Shown: in pieces, positions 16,869 to 24,347 of the stretch | Layout of the letters: every line of letters begins with the position of its first letter | Numbering within the stretch: position 1 is the first letter of the stretch | DNA from: Vreelandella sedimenti | GTDB lineage: Bacteria > Pseudomonadota > Gammaproteobacteria > Pseudomonadales > Halomonadaceae | Direction of reading: 5' to 3' | Assembly: GCF_013416325.1 (NCBI RefSeq) | Contig: NZ_JACCGK010000020.1 | Coordinates: 36,056 to 100,055, forward strand | Length of the DNA stretch: 64,000 nt | The notes under the pieces: model-generated | The model's input: only the letters and a program-made list of their open reading frames with translations | What the model was told of the DNA's origin: nothing | The model's database searches: none | Position numbers and translations under genes: made by a program

Positions 16869-18167
16869 TCAAACCAAGAAAAGGTATCTTGTCGCAAACA
16901 GCAACGCCAAAATAATCACCGCCGGATTCAGGTCGGCAAAACGGCCCGACAACGTCTTGATCGCTACATAGCTAATAAAACCAAGCGCAATACCTTCAGC
17001 AATCGAAAACGTCAGCGGCATCGCCAGAGCGGCAATCAGTACCGGCGCGGCGTCGGTGGGGTCTTCCCAATTCGCGTGGGCCAAACTTCCTGCCATCAGT
17101 ACTGCTACATACAGCAGCGCACCTGCAGTAGCGTAGGCCGGAATAGAACCCGCCAGCGGTGCGAAGAACAAACTGATCAGGAACAGAACGCCAACCACTA
17201 CCGCCGTTAAGCCAGTACGGCCACCCGACGCGATACCCGCAGTAGATTCAATGTAGCTCGTCGTGGTGGAAGTACCCAAGGCGGCCCCCGCCATTGACGC
17301 GGTGCTGTCGGCCATCATGGCGCGGCCAATGCGCGGTAACTTGCCATCCTTGTCCAGCAGCTTGCCACGGTGGGCAACGCCTACCAGGGTGCCGGAGGTA
17401 TCAAATAGATCCACAAACAGGAAGGCAAAAATCACGCTAAGCATCGCCACATCCAGCGCGCCCATCAAATCCATCGCCATAAAGGTAGGCGCAATAGAGG
17501 GTGGCATCGACATAAGCCCCCCGTACTCATTATGACCGAGTACCATTGCAACAATAGTAATTCCCAAAATCCCGATCATGACGGCACCGGTCACTCGCAA
17601 GTAAGAGAGTGCGGTAATCACAAAGAAGCCTAGCAGTGCATAAATAGCCGCGGGTTGGGAAAGATCACCTAAGGAAACAAAGGTCGCGGGGTTGGCAACC
17701 ACAATACCGGCGTTCTTAAGCGCTATCATTGCCAGGAAAAGGCCAATACCAGCGGCGATCCCCAGCCGTAACGTCATGGGAATGGAGTTAATGATCCACT
17801 CGCGAATTTTAAAAATACTCAACAAGAAGAACGTTAGACCTGAGAAGAACACCGCCCCCAGCGCGGCTTCCCAGGTATAGCCCATCCCCAGCACCACGCC
17901 GTAGGTGAAAAAGGCATTCAAACCCATGCCTGGCGCCTGAGCTATCGGGTAGTTAGCCCACATCCCCATGACGAAACAGCCAATCGCTGCCGCTAGGCAA
18001 GTGGCGACGAACACCGCGCCGTAGTCCATCCCCGCTTCAGACAAAATGCTCGGGTTTACAAAGATGATATAGGCCATCGTCAGGAAAGTGGTGATCCCGG
18101 CGATAACTTCTGTCTTCACGTTGGTTTTGTGCTCGGAGAGCTTGAAATAGTTATCCAGAAGTTTCAT
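16869..18167 (-). CDS. NCS2 family purine permease (AzgA/PbuG type)
   Basis: A 432-residue carrier with about 12-13 hydrophobic segments. It starts YFKLSEHKTNVKTEVIAGITTFLTMAYIIFVNP and contains FVDLFDTSGTLVGVAHR and ALGTSTTTSYIESTAGIASGGRTGLTA, all characteristic of the hypoxanthine/guanine/adenine branch of NCS2. Placed immediately upstream of apt-gpt-ung, it likely imports the bases those transferases trap. AAGGAT lies about 11 bases before the ATG. Which purine it prefers cannot be read. Confidence 0.9.
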   Translation of the reverse strand: MKLLDNYFKLSEHKTNVKTEVIAGITTFLTMAYIIFVNPSILSEAGMDYGAVFVATCLAAAIGCFVMGMWANYPIAQAPGMGLNAFFTYGVVLGMGYTWEAALGAVFFSGLTFFLLSIFKIREWIINSIPMTLRLGIAAGIGLFLAMIALKNAGIVVANPATFVSLGDLSQPAAIYALLGFFVITALSYLRVTGAVMIGILGITIVAMVLGHNEYGGLMSMPPSIAPTFMAMDLMGALDVAMLSVIFAFLFVDLFDTSGTLVGVAHRGKLLDKDGKLPRIGRAMMADSTASMAGAALGTSTTTSYIESTAGIASGGRTGLTAVVVGVLFLISLFFAPLAGSIPAYATAGALLYVAVLMAGSLAHANWEDPTDAAPVLIAALAMPLTFSIAEGIALGFISYVAIKTLSGRFADLNPAVIILALLFATRYLFLV

Positions 18168-18244
18168 GAATCTTTTAATCCTTAGCGCTAACGCCGCATG
18201 AGTATGCGTTCTGGTGCTGAGAAAAGCCGCACATACTACCGAAA

Positions 18245-18264
18245 CGCTCGCCGTGATGCGAGCG
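18245..18264 (-). other. hairpin in the purine permease leader
   Basis: CGCTCGC-CGTGAT-GCGAGCG, a perfect 7-bp stem in the 230-bp region between the ribE stop and the permease start; a second short stem (CGCAT-GAGT-ATGCG) lies at about 18193. No T tract follows. The rest of this intergenic region shows nothing I can name. Confidence 0.4.
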
Positions 18265-18395
18265 CCTCAGCGTAGCGACCAATGTTAGCGGAAATCGCCC
18301 GCCGCCTAATGTCTAGCAATCTTTAGGCCATAAATTAACCGATCGGTCAGCCCATTAACCAAAAAAGCTGATTATAGCCGTTGCCGCGTCACTTA

Positions 18396-19025
18396 CTAAA
18401 CGCCGCTTTTTTGGGAAAGCACGCGCTCAACGGTTTCAACGATAACCTGGGTTTGCGGGTCAATTTCAATATTGACCTGATCCCCGGGGGCTCGATCCTG
18501 AAGCGTGGTACGCGACAGTGTCTCAGGAATTAAATTGACGCTGAACTCCACATCCCCGCTTTCAGCAGGGCGTACATCGCCAATGGTCAAGCTAATACCA
18601 TCCACTCCGATATAGCCCTTTTCAAACACGAATCGGCCCAGTCGTTCCGGCAGCGAAAACCATAGCCGACGGTTGTTAGGCGCCTCTTCGATGGCCACCA
18701 CTTCTGCCATGGAAATGATGTGGCCTGACATGGAGTGCCCGCCTATCTCATCACCAAAGCGCGCCGCGCGCTCTATATTGACGCATTGTCCAGGGGTGAT
18801 TGCACCAAGATTAGTCAATCGCAGCGTTTCACGCATCAAATCAAAACTAACGCTATCCCCCTCTATGGCCGTTACCGTCAAGCAAACGCCGTTATGAGCA
18901 ACAGACGCGCCGACCTCAAGCCCTTCGCGCATCGCGGGGGGCATTTCCAACACATGCACGCGAAAATCATCCAGCTCACGTACCGCCACAACCCTGGCTA
19001 CCCCTTGCACAATGCCAGTAAACAT
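18396..19025 (-). CDS. ribE: riboflavin synthase, alpha subunit
   Basis: Dismutates 6,7-dimethyl-8-ribityllumazine to riboflavin. The two lumazine-binding repeats are visible: MFTGIVQG...SVAHNGVCLTVTAIEG and SGHIISMAEV...GYIGVDGISLTIGDV. Start ATG 19025 (MFTGIVQG, the universal N-terminus) has GAGGAGA nine bases upstream; the track's longer start overlaps that site. 209 residues. It is transcribed away from metN. The upstream region does not show the conserved FMN riboswitch core, but does contain a two-tier hairpin. Confidence 0.95.
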   Translation of the reverse strand: MFTGIVQGVARVVAVRELDDFRVHVLEMPPAMREGLEVGASVAHNGVCLTVTAIEGDSVSFDLMRETLRLTNLGAITPGQCVNIERAARFGDEIGGHSMSGHIISMAEVVAIEEAPNNRRLWFSLPERLGRFVFEKGYIGVDGISLTIGDVRPAESGDVEFSVNLIPETLSRTTLQDRAPGDQVNIEIDPQTQVIVETVERVLSQKSGV

Positions 19026-19085
19026 AAGGCGCTTTCTCCTCATCTAATAAAAAGCCGTTTGACTCAAATAAGTCGTAAAGAGCAA

Positions 19086-19123
19086 GTAGCAAAAGCGCCC
19101 AATGAATGGCGCAACCTTGCTAC
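19086..19123 (-). other. two-tier hairpin in the ribE 5' region
   Basis: An outer stem GTAGCAA/TTGCTAC (7 bp) encloses an inner stem GCGCC/GGCGC (5 bp) with an 8-base loop. On the minus strand the inner stem is followed by TTTTGC, so it could act as a weak attenuator. It lies 61 bases before ribE. Confidence 0.4.
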
Positions 19124-19338
19124 TACTCCCTCACCGTTGTGCATTTTGCCTTGAGGTTTTTTTTGATCCCACCATTCTACGCCTTTGACTTTTCTATGGC
19201 TGCTTTCAACTCAAGGTAACTTCATCTAGCTGCACATCTTTAAAAAACGCACGCGCAGAATTAAAAACTTAATTATTTATAAAAAACAGAAAATAATGCT
19301 GACTCGACGACTTAAATCATAAAATCAGATGGATAAAA

Positions 19339-19367
19339 TTGACAAGATAGCGACCTATCTCTAAAAT
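19339..19367 (+). promoter_or_regulatory. strong sigma70 promoter ahead of metNIQ
   Basis: TTGACA (19339-19344), a 17-base spacer and TAAAAT (19362-19367). Both hexamers are near consensus in an AT-rich context. Transcription would begin near 19374, about 215 bases before metN. Confidence 0.7.
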
Positions 19368-19373
19368 TTTTCG

Positions 19374-19520
19374 CAAATGTAATGACGCCGATTTGTACCC
19401 AGATTGCGGGCGTCCACCTAGTCTATGGCTTAGTATTTAGCCTATTGATTGAGTGAAGTGCAGCTAAACGGGTGTGTCCAGCGTTGATGGCCACCCATTG
19501 GGGTGGCCTTTTTTATTTTC
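19374..19520 (+). ncRNA. structured metNIQ leader or short RNA ending in a terminator
   Basis: Between a strong promoter and a strong terminator lie about 145 bases with visible secondary structure: stem GACGCC (19384-19389)/GGCGTC (19409-19414), then GGCT/AGCC near 19427-19442, then GGGTG (19470-19474), which can pair with CACCC (19492-19496) of the terminator's 5' arm. That last pairing would be mutually exclusive with termination. A 24-codon frame (ATG 19382) exists but has no run of Met codons. I do not recognise a known riboswitch class. It is either a cis-acting attenuator of metNIQ or an independent small RNA. Confidence 0.5.
19489..19516 (+). terminator. intrinsic terminator/attenuator upstream of metN
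   Basis: GGCCACCC (19489-19496), loop ATTG, GGGTGGCC (19501-19508), then TTTTTTATTTT. It has a perfect 8-bp stem and lies 75 bases before the metN start, in the same direction, so it would stop transcription before metN. Confidence 0.85.
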
Positions 19521-19590
19521 TATTCGATACTGGCCCTCCCCCAGCTTGCATCCCGCACTCCGTCTCCGGCCTACCGTTAAGGCAGACGCT

Positions 19591-20649
19591 ATGATTGAAC
19601 TTAGCAACATCAGTAAAACCTATTTCAGTAACAACAAGGGCCGCGGCACTAATGCCGTCCATGCACTCAAAAATGCCACTCTCACTGTGCCCAAAGGCAC
19701 TATTCACGGTGTCATCGGCCTCTCTGGGGCAGGTAAATCAACGCTAATTCGCTGCGTTAATCTCTTAGAGCGCCCCACGAGCGGCAGCGTCACGGTCGAT
19801 GGTCAGGAAATGACGCAACTGAGTAACGCAGCGCTTAACCGTGCGCGTCACCGTATTGGCATGATTTTTCAACACTTTAATCTATTGACCACACGCACGG
19901 TGTTCGACAACGTTGCCCTGCCTCTAGAACTAATGGGGCAAAAACGCCACACCGTCCGCGATCGCGTTATTCCCCTCCTGGAGATGGTAGGCCTAGCAGA
20001 TAAAGCCAACCAGTACCCTGCTCAGCTTTCCGGCGGTCAAAAACAGCGGGTGGCGATTGCCCGGGCGCTAGCCAGCAAGCCACAGGTACTGCTCTGTGAT
20101 GAGGCAACCTCTGCGCTAGACCCACAAACCACCAGCTCAATACTGGAACTGCTGCGCGATATTAACCATCAACTGGGCATTACCATCCTGCTGATCACCC
20201 ATGAGATGGAAGTGGTTAAATCGATTTGCCACCGGGTGAGCTTGATCTCGGACGGCGAACTGGTGGAAGACGCTGAAGTCGGCGACTTCTTTACCGCCCC
20301 TCGCACCCAGCTTGGTCGTGAGTTTCTTAACGACTTCCTCCAGCTAACACCGCCCAAAGAACTGATTGAGAGGCTCCTTGATGCCTCAGGCGAAAACACC
20401 CACCCAGTGGTACGCCTAACTTTCTCAGGCGATGCGGTCTCGACGCCGTTGATTTCCCGCCTTGCTCGGGAGTGCGGAGTCGATGTCAGCATTTTACAAG
20501 CAAAAGTAGAGTCGATTCAGGAGCGCACCCTGGGCCTGATGATTGCGGAACTGCTCGGTTCTCCGACGCAAACCCAGCAAGCCATGCACTATCTCGAATC
20601 TCATCAACTGCAAGTGGAGGTACTCGGCCATGTCCAGCGCAATGATTGA
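19591..20649 (+). CDS. metN: methionine ABC transporter ATP-binding protein
   Basis: ATPase of the D/L-methionine importer. Walker A GLSGAGKST, Q-loop FQHFNLL, signature LSGGQKQR, Walker B VLLCDEATSALD and the H-loop LLITHEME are all present. The C-terminal ~90 residues (RLTFSGDAVSTPLIS onward) form the NIL/ACT-like domain that binds methionine for transinhibition. Start ATG 19591 (MIELSNISKTY, 352 residues); the open frame runs 39 codons further upstream but through the terminator hairpin, so that part is not coding. Its end overlaps metI by 20 bases. Confidence 0.95.
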   Translation: MIELSNISKTYFSNNKGRGTNAVHALKNATLTVPKGTIHGVIGLSGAGKSTLIRCVNLLERPTSGSVTVDGQEMTQLSNAALNRARHRIGMIFQHFNLLTTRTVFDNVALPLELMGQKRHTVRDRVIPLLEMVGLADKANQYPAQLSGGQKQRVAIARALASKPQVLLCDEATSALDPQTTSSILELLRDINHQLGITILLITHEMEVVKSICHRVSLISDGELVEDAEVGDFFTAPRTQLGREFLNDFLQLTPPKELIERLLDASGENTHPVVRLTFSGDAVSTPLISRLARECGVDVSILQAKVESIQERTLGLMIAELLGSPTQTQQAMHYLESHQLQVEVLGHVQRND

Positions 20650-21283
20650 TCTTATTTTACAGGCCACGCTGGATACCCTTTATATGGTGGCCGTATCAGG
20701 ACTTATCTCTACCCTCGTCGGCTTGCCCCTTGGGGTAATGCTGTACGTTACACGCCCACGACAAATATTGGCGAAGCCCGTACTTAATCAAGTACTGAGC
20801 ATTATTACCAACGTTGGTCGCTCCATACCGTTTATTATTTTGATGGTGTCGATCATTCCTTTTACGCGCATGTTGGTGGGCACCTCGATTGGCATTAATG
20901 CCGCGTCGGTACCGCTCACGATTGCCGCTATTCCGTTTGTCGCTCGGCTTGTCGAGGCGGCGCTTAATGAAATCTCGCCAGGATTAATTGAAGCCGCCCA
21001 AGCCATGGGCGCAACGCCTTGGCAAATTATTCGCAAAGTGCTGATTCCGGAAGCTCGCGGCGGGATCATGACGGGCTTAACCATTACCGTGGTCACGCTG
21101 ATAAGTTACTCCGCCATGGCCGGCGCAGTGGGCGGCGGCGGTCTCGGCGACTTAGGTATCCGCTACGGCTATAACCGCTTCAACCCAACCATCATGCTGA
21201 TTACTGTGGTGATTTTGGTCATCATGGTGCAGGGGTTTCAGAGCCTGGGTGACTACTTGGTACGCAAAAGCGATCGCAAATAG
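20630..21283 (+). CDS. metI: methionine ABC transporter permease
   Basis: Inner-membrane subunit of MetNIQ. 217 residues, exactly the E. coli length, with five predicted membrane segments. The ATPase-contact (EAA) loop EAAQAMGATPWQIIRKVLIPEA is typical. Start ATG 20630 has GGAGG (20616-20620) nine bases upstream, inside metN, and the reading frames overlap. GAVGGGGLGDLGIRYGY near the C-terminus is a family hallmark. Confidence 0.95.
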   Translation: MSSAMIDLILQATLDTLYMVAVSGLISTLVGLPLGVMLYVTRPRQILAKPVLNQVLSIITNVGRSIPFIILMVSIIPFTRMLVGTSIGINAASVPLTIAAIPFVARLVEAALNEISPGLIEAAQAMGATPWQIIRKVLIPEARGGIMTGLTITVVTLISYSAMAGAVGGGGLGDLGIRYGYNRFNPTIMLITVVILVIMVQGFQSLGDYLVRKSDRK

Positions 21284-21386
21284 CCACGCGTTTATTTGCC
21301 ATCCCTTTATAACTAAAATGCATTAGACAACGGTTTTTTATTGCCGCATCATTGCACCATCTATCAAAATGCCATTGGAGAGATTC

Positions 21387-22178
21387 ATGCAAAAACTGAT
21401 TATTGGCAGCCTTACCGCCCTGGCGCTTGCCGTTAACGTCGCCAATGCTGAAACGCGCAGCATCAAAATGGGCACCGTTGCGGGTCCTGAAACAGAAGTG
21501 ATGGAAGTCGCGGCGCGCATTGCCAAAGAAGAGTACGACCTTGATGTAGAAATCATCGAGTTCACTGATTACGTTACCCCGAATGCAGCCCTGGCAGACG
21601 GCAGCCTAGACGCCAATGCCTATCAGCATGAGCCCTACTTACAGTCGATGGTCGACGATCGTGGCTATGACCTGGCAATCGCTGGTTACACCTTCGTCTA
21701 CCCTATTGGCGCTTACTCAGAAAAATACGATAGTATCGACGACCTGCCTGACGGCGCACAAATCGCATTGCCCAACGACCCTTCAAATGAAGGTCGCGCG
21801 CTTATCCTGATGCACAACGAAGGCCTGATCACCCTTAACGATCCAGAATTTCTCGAATCAACACCGATCGATATCGCTGAAAACCCCCGCGACTTTCGTT
21901 TCCGCGAAATTGAAGCCGCCCAGCTCCCCCGCGTGCTGCCCGATGTCGACATGGCGTTCATCAACAACACCTTCGCTCAGCCTGCTGGCCTAAGCCTGGA
22001 TGACGCCTTGATTAAAGAGGGCCCTGAGTCTCCTTACGTCAACCTGATCGCGGTTCGCGGTGGTGACGAAGAGCGTGAAAAGATTCGTCAGTTGGTCGAC
22101 GCCTATCAGCGCGATGAAGTAATCGAAAAAGCGGAAGAGCTCTTTAAAGGTGCGGCGGTACCTGGCTGGATCGAGTAA
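21387..22178 (+). CDS. metQ: methionine ABC transporter substrate-binding protein
   Basis: Periplasmic binding protein of the NlpA/MetQ family. Start ATG 21387 (MQKLIIGS) follows GGAGAG. A signal peptide of about 21 residues ends at VANA before ETRSIKMG; there is no Cys at the cleavage site, so unlike E. coli MetQ this one should be soluble rather than lipid-anchored. Family segments: TPNAALADGSLDANAYQHEPYL, AIAGYTFVYPIGAYS, ALPNDPSNEGRALILM, FINNTFAQPAGL. 263 residues. The operon metNIQ ends here, followed by a long hairpin. Confidence 0.93.
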   Translation: MQKLIIGSLTALALAVNVANAETRSIKMGTVAGPETEVMEVAARIAKEEYDLDVEIIEFTDYVTPNAALADGSLDANAYQHEPYLQSMVDDRGYDLAIAGYTFVYPIGAYSEKYDSIDDLPDGAQIALPNDPSNEGRALILMHNEGLITLNDPEFLESTPIDIAENPRDFRFREIEAAQLPRVLPDVDMAFINNTFAQPAGLSLDDALIKEGPESPYVNLIAVRGGDEEREKIRQLVDAYQRDEVIEKAEELFKGAAVPGWIE

Positions 22179-22204
22179 TACCAAGCACTCGCACCAATAA
22201 ATGA

Positions 22205-22256
22205 CATCAGGCCGACACGCATAGGTAACCCCTTCTGCAAGCGTGTCGGCCTGATG
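22205..22256 (+). other. perfect 16-bp inverted repeat between metQ and msrC
   Basis: CATCAGGCCGACACGC (22205-22220) and its exact reverse complement (22241-22256) around a 20-base loop. No T tract follows on either strand, so it is not a normal terminator. It may protect the metNIQ 3' end or set relative expression of msrC, which starts 23 bases later. Confidence 0.75.
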
Positions 22257-22279
22257 CGTTAGTAGAATAGGAGCACCTT

Positions 22280-22759
22280 ATGCAAAACAGTGTTGACTAC
22301 CCTTTCCTCAATCGTCAGCTTGAAGCGCTACTCGACACACGTGACTGGCTGACTAATAGCGCTCAAACCTGCGCCTTTATTCAGCAGCAGTTAAGCGACT
22401 TAAACTGGGTGGGCTTTTATCTTCAGCGTCAGCCTGGTGTGTTAGGTTTAGGCCCTTTTCAGGGGCAACCTGCCTGCCATCCTATTCCTTTCAGTAAAGG
22501 CGTGTGCGGTGCAGCCGCACGCCAGCAAATCACCCAGCGAGTAGACGATGTGCATGCCGTGGCTGATCATATTGCCTGTGATGCCAATTCGCGCTCCGAG
22601 CTAGTAGTACCCATTGCGGTCAATGGAACGCTATGGGGCGTACTTGACCTGGATAGCCCTCTCAAAGCGCGCTTTACCCCACAAGACCAAGCAGGCATTG
22701 AAGCACTCGTCGCCACATTTATGCGTCAGACAGTGCTGCCCGACTTAATTGAAGGCTAA
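22280..22759 (+). CDS. msrC: free methionine-(R)-sulfoxide reductase (GAF-fold fRMsr)
   Basis: Reduces free L-methionine-(R)-sulfoxide with thioredoxin as reductant. A 159-residue single GAF domain. The three catalytic/resolving cysteines lie in the E. coli order: Cys66 (QPACHPIPF), Cys76 (KGVCGAA) and Cys100 (HIACDANSRSE), with spacings 10 and 24 as in E. coli YebR. AGGAG precedes the ATG. Placed just after metNIQ, it joins methionine uptake to methionine repair. Confidence 0.9.
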   Translation: MQNSVDYPFLNRQLEALLDTRDWLTNSAQTCAFIQQQLSDLNWVGFYLQRQPGVLGLGPFQGQPACHPIPFSKGVCGAAARQQITQRVDDVHAVADHIACDANSRSELVVPIAVNGTLWGVLDLDSPLKARFTPQDQAGIEALVATFMRQTVLPDLIEG

Positions 22760-22786
22760 AACTAAAAAACGTTAAAACACCCATAC

Positions 22787-22822
22787 AAAAGCACCCCGTG
22801 CAATAAATGCCGGAGTGCTTTT
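22787..22822. terminator. bidirectional terminator between msrC and the tRNA genes
   Basis: AAAAGCAC (22787-22794) pairs with GTGCTTTT (22815-22822); the As and Ts at the base of the stem give a U tract in both directions. It serves msrC (+) and the tRNA operon (-). Confidence 0.7.
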
Positions 22823-22831
22823 GATGTCATC

Positions 22832-22908
22832 TGGTAGGACCAGGCGGATTTGAACCGCCGACCTCCACGATGTCAACGTGGCGCTCTAACCAACTGAGCT
22901 ATGGTCCT
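22832..22908 (-). tRNA. tRNA-Val (anticodon GAC), copy 1
   Basis: 77 bases including an encoded CCA. Minus-strand acceptor AGGACCA/TGGTCCT, D arm GCTC...GAGC, anticodon stem CCACG/CGTGG with loop TTGACAT, T arm GGCGG-TTCAAAT-CCGCC. All stems pair. It is the downstream member of the pair. Confidence 0.96.
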
Positions 22909-22930
22909 GAAAAGAGGTGTGGCATAAGGC

Positions 22931-23007
22931 TGGTAGAACCAGGCGGATTTGAACCGCCGACCTCCACGATGTCAACGTGGCGCTCTAACCAACTGAGCTA
23001 TGGTTCT
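22931..23007 (-). tRNA. tRNA-Val (anticodon GAC), copy 2
   Basis: Same as copy 1 except for the acceptor: AGAACCA/TGGTTCT. The G-C pair of copy 1 is replaced by A-T on both arms, so both copies fold fully. Encoded CCA is present. The 5' end overlaps a 17-bp tandem duplication. Confidence 0.96.
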
Positions 23008-23037
23008 ATTGCGCTATCTGTTCTATTGCGCTATCTG
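23004..23037 (-). repeat. 17-bp tandem duplication at the 5' end of the upstream tRNA-Val
   Basis: TTCTATTGCGCTATCTG occurs twice, back to back. The first copy includes the tRNA's first four bases, so the duplication affects the 5' leader that RNase P removes. Confidence 0.9.
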
Positions 23038-23240
23038 AGGTGTGCTACTGGATAGCCGCGCGCCTTGCAACGGATGCATATCTTACGCTCTTATCACTGA
23101 ATTGCAAGTTCTTTTCCATTGCGCGCCCTCTCTCGCCAGCCTTAACCCCATTACGAATAGATGTTCAATTCGACACTTGCAAGCTTCTAGCGCTAGGCTT
23201 AGCGCTTCAATGTACTGGGTGTTCTATAGGGAGATAAACC

Positions 23241-24311
23241 ATGCTGGGTATTTTGCTAGGAAGCATAGCGGTCGTACTGTTATTGGCGACGCTGATTGCA
23301 AGAATACATTTACACTGGTGGTGGATCCGCAGTTTTGAATTTCCACGCCTGCAGATCGCTTTCCTAGCTTTAATCACTTGGCTATTAGCCGCTATCTTCG
23401 TTGAGCCTGGCCCTTGGCTATGGGTAGCCCTGCTCACCTCCGGCATCACTTTATTGTTTCAAATCTACTATATTCTGCCCTGGACACCGCTTTGGCCGGT
23501 GCAGGTCAAGGCGGCGAAGAGTAACGATTCAGATAAAACGATCACGCTGCTGATCGCTAACGTGCTGACCCCTAACCGACAGGCCCAAGCGCTGATAGAT
23601 ATGATCAAACAGCATCAGCCCGACATAGTACTGACCCTGGAGTCAGACCAGTGGTGGCAAGATCAGTTAGATCCGGCGCTCGCAGAGCAGTGGCCGCACA
23701 GCGTTAAAATCCCGCTCGACAACCTTTACGGCATGCATCTTTACTCGCACCTGGAGCTCTCTAACACTTCGGTGGAGTGGCTAATTCAGGACGACATCCC
23801 GTCTATTCATACCCGAGTGACGCTTGCTAACGGCGATAGCATTCGCTTTTACGCGCTACATCCCCGTCCACCGGCCCCCAGCGAGAGTGAAAAATCCCTT
23901 TGGCGGGATGCTGAACTGCTACTGGTCGGCAAGAAAATTCATGAAGACCCCCAAGCAACCTTGGTCGCCGGGGATCTGAACGATGTAGCGTGGTCGCGCA
24001 CTACGCGACTTTTCTGCCGCGTTGGCGGCATGCTCGACCCACGCCGGGGACGTGGTTTATTCAGCACCTTCCACGCCAAATATCCCGTGCTGCGCTGGCC
24101 CCTTGACCACATTTTTGTGACCGAACACTTCACCTTAGTCGGCATGCAGCGCCTGAGTTACTTCGGATCCGACCACTTCCCGATACTGGCCACCTTTTGC
24201 TACCGCCCCTCGCGTCAAGATGAGCATGAAACGCCTGAAGCCGATGCCGAGGAGCGCAGTGAGGCCAGCGAAACGATTCAGGAAGGTAAAACCGAAAAGC
24301 AGGAAACCTGA
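23241..24311 (+). CDS. membrane-anchored endonuclease/exonuclease/phosphatase family protein
   Basis: 356 residues. Three hydrophobic segments occupy about residues 1-20, 38-56 and 60-80. A soluble EEP domain follows (from about 95), with NVLTPNRQ, the metal-ligand Glu in LTLESD, YALHPRPPAP, VAGDLNDVAWS and the terminal SDHFPI motif (catalytic Asp-His). The tail is acidic (EADAEERSEASE). Homologues are annotated as EEP hydrolases of unknown substrate. GGGAGA precedes the ATG. It converges on fumC, with a 36-bp gap and no terminator that I can see. Confidence 0.85.
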   Translation: MLGILLGSIAVVLLLATLIARIHLHWWWIRSFEFPRLQIAFLALITWLLAAIFVEPGPWLWVALLTSGITLLFQIYYILPWTPLWPVQVKAAKSNDSDKTITLLIANVLTPNRQAQALIDMIKQHQPDIVLTLESDQWWQDQLDPALAEQWPHSVKIPLDNLYGMHLYSHLELSNTSVEWLIQDDIPSIHTRVTLANGDSIRFYALHPRPPAPSESEKSLWRDAELLLVGKKIHEDPQATLVAGDLNDVAWSRTTRLFCRVGGMLDPRRGRGLFSTFHAKYPVLRWPLDHIFVTEHFTLVGMQRLSYFGSDHFPILATFCYRPSRQDEHETPEADAEERSEASETIQEGKTEKQET

Positions 24312-24347
24312 ACCCGGGAGGCCTAAAGATAGCTGACCTTAAACGTG

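Noticed and set aside
19044..19338. FMN riboswitch upstream of ribE
   Set aside because: The conserved RFN core (GGTGAAATTCC-type and related segments) is not present on the minus strand.
19474..19590. 39-codon N-terminal extension of metN
   Set aside because: It runs through the terminator hairpin and its T tract, has no homology, and the conserved N-terminus starts at 19591.
22870..23055. Plus-strand frame containing two copies of a WRSNQLSYG-type peptide
   Set aside because: It is the antisense of the two tRNA-Val genes, a well-known source of false protein annotations.
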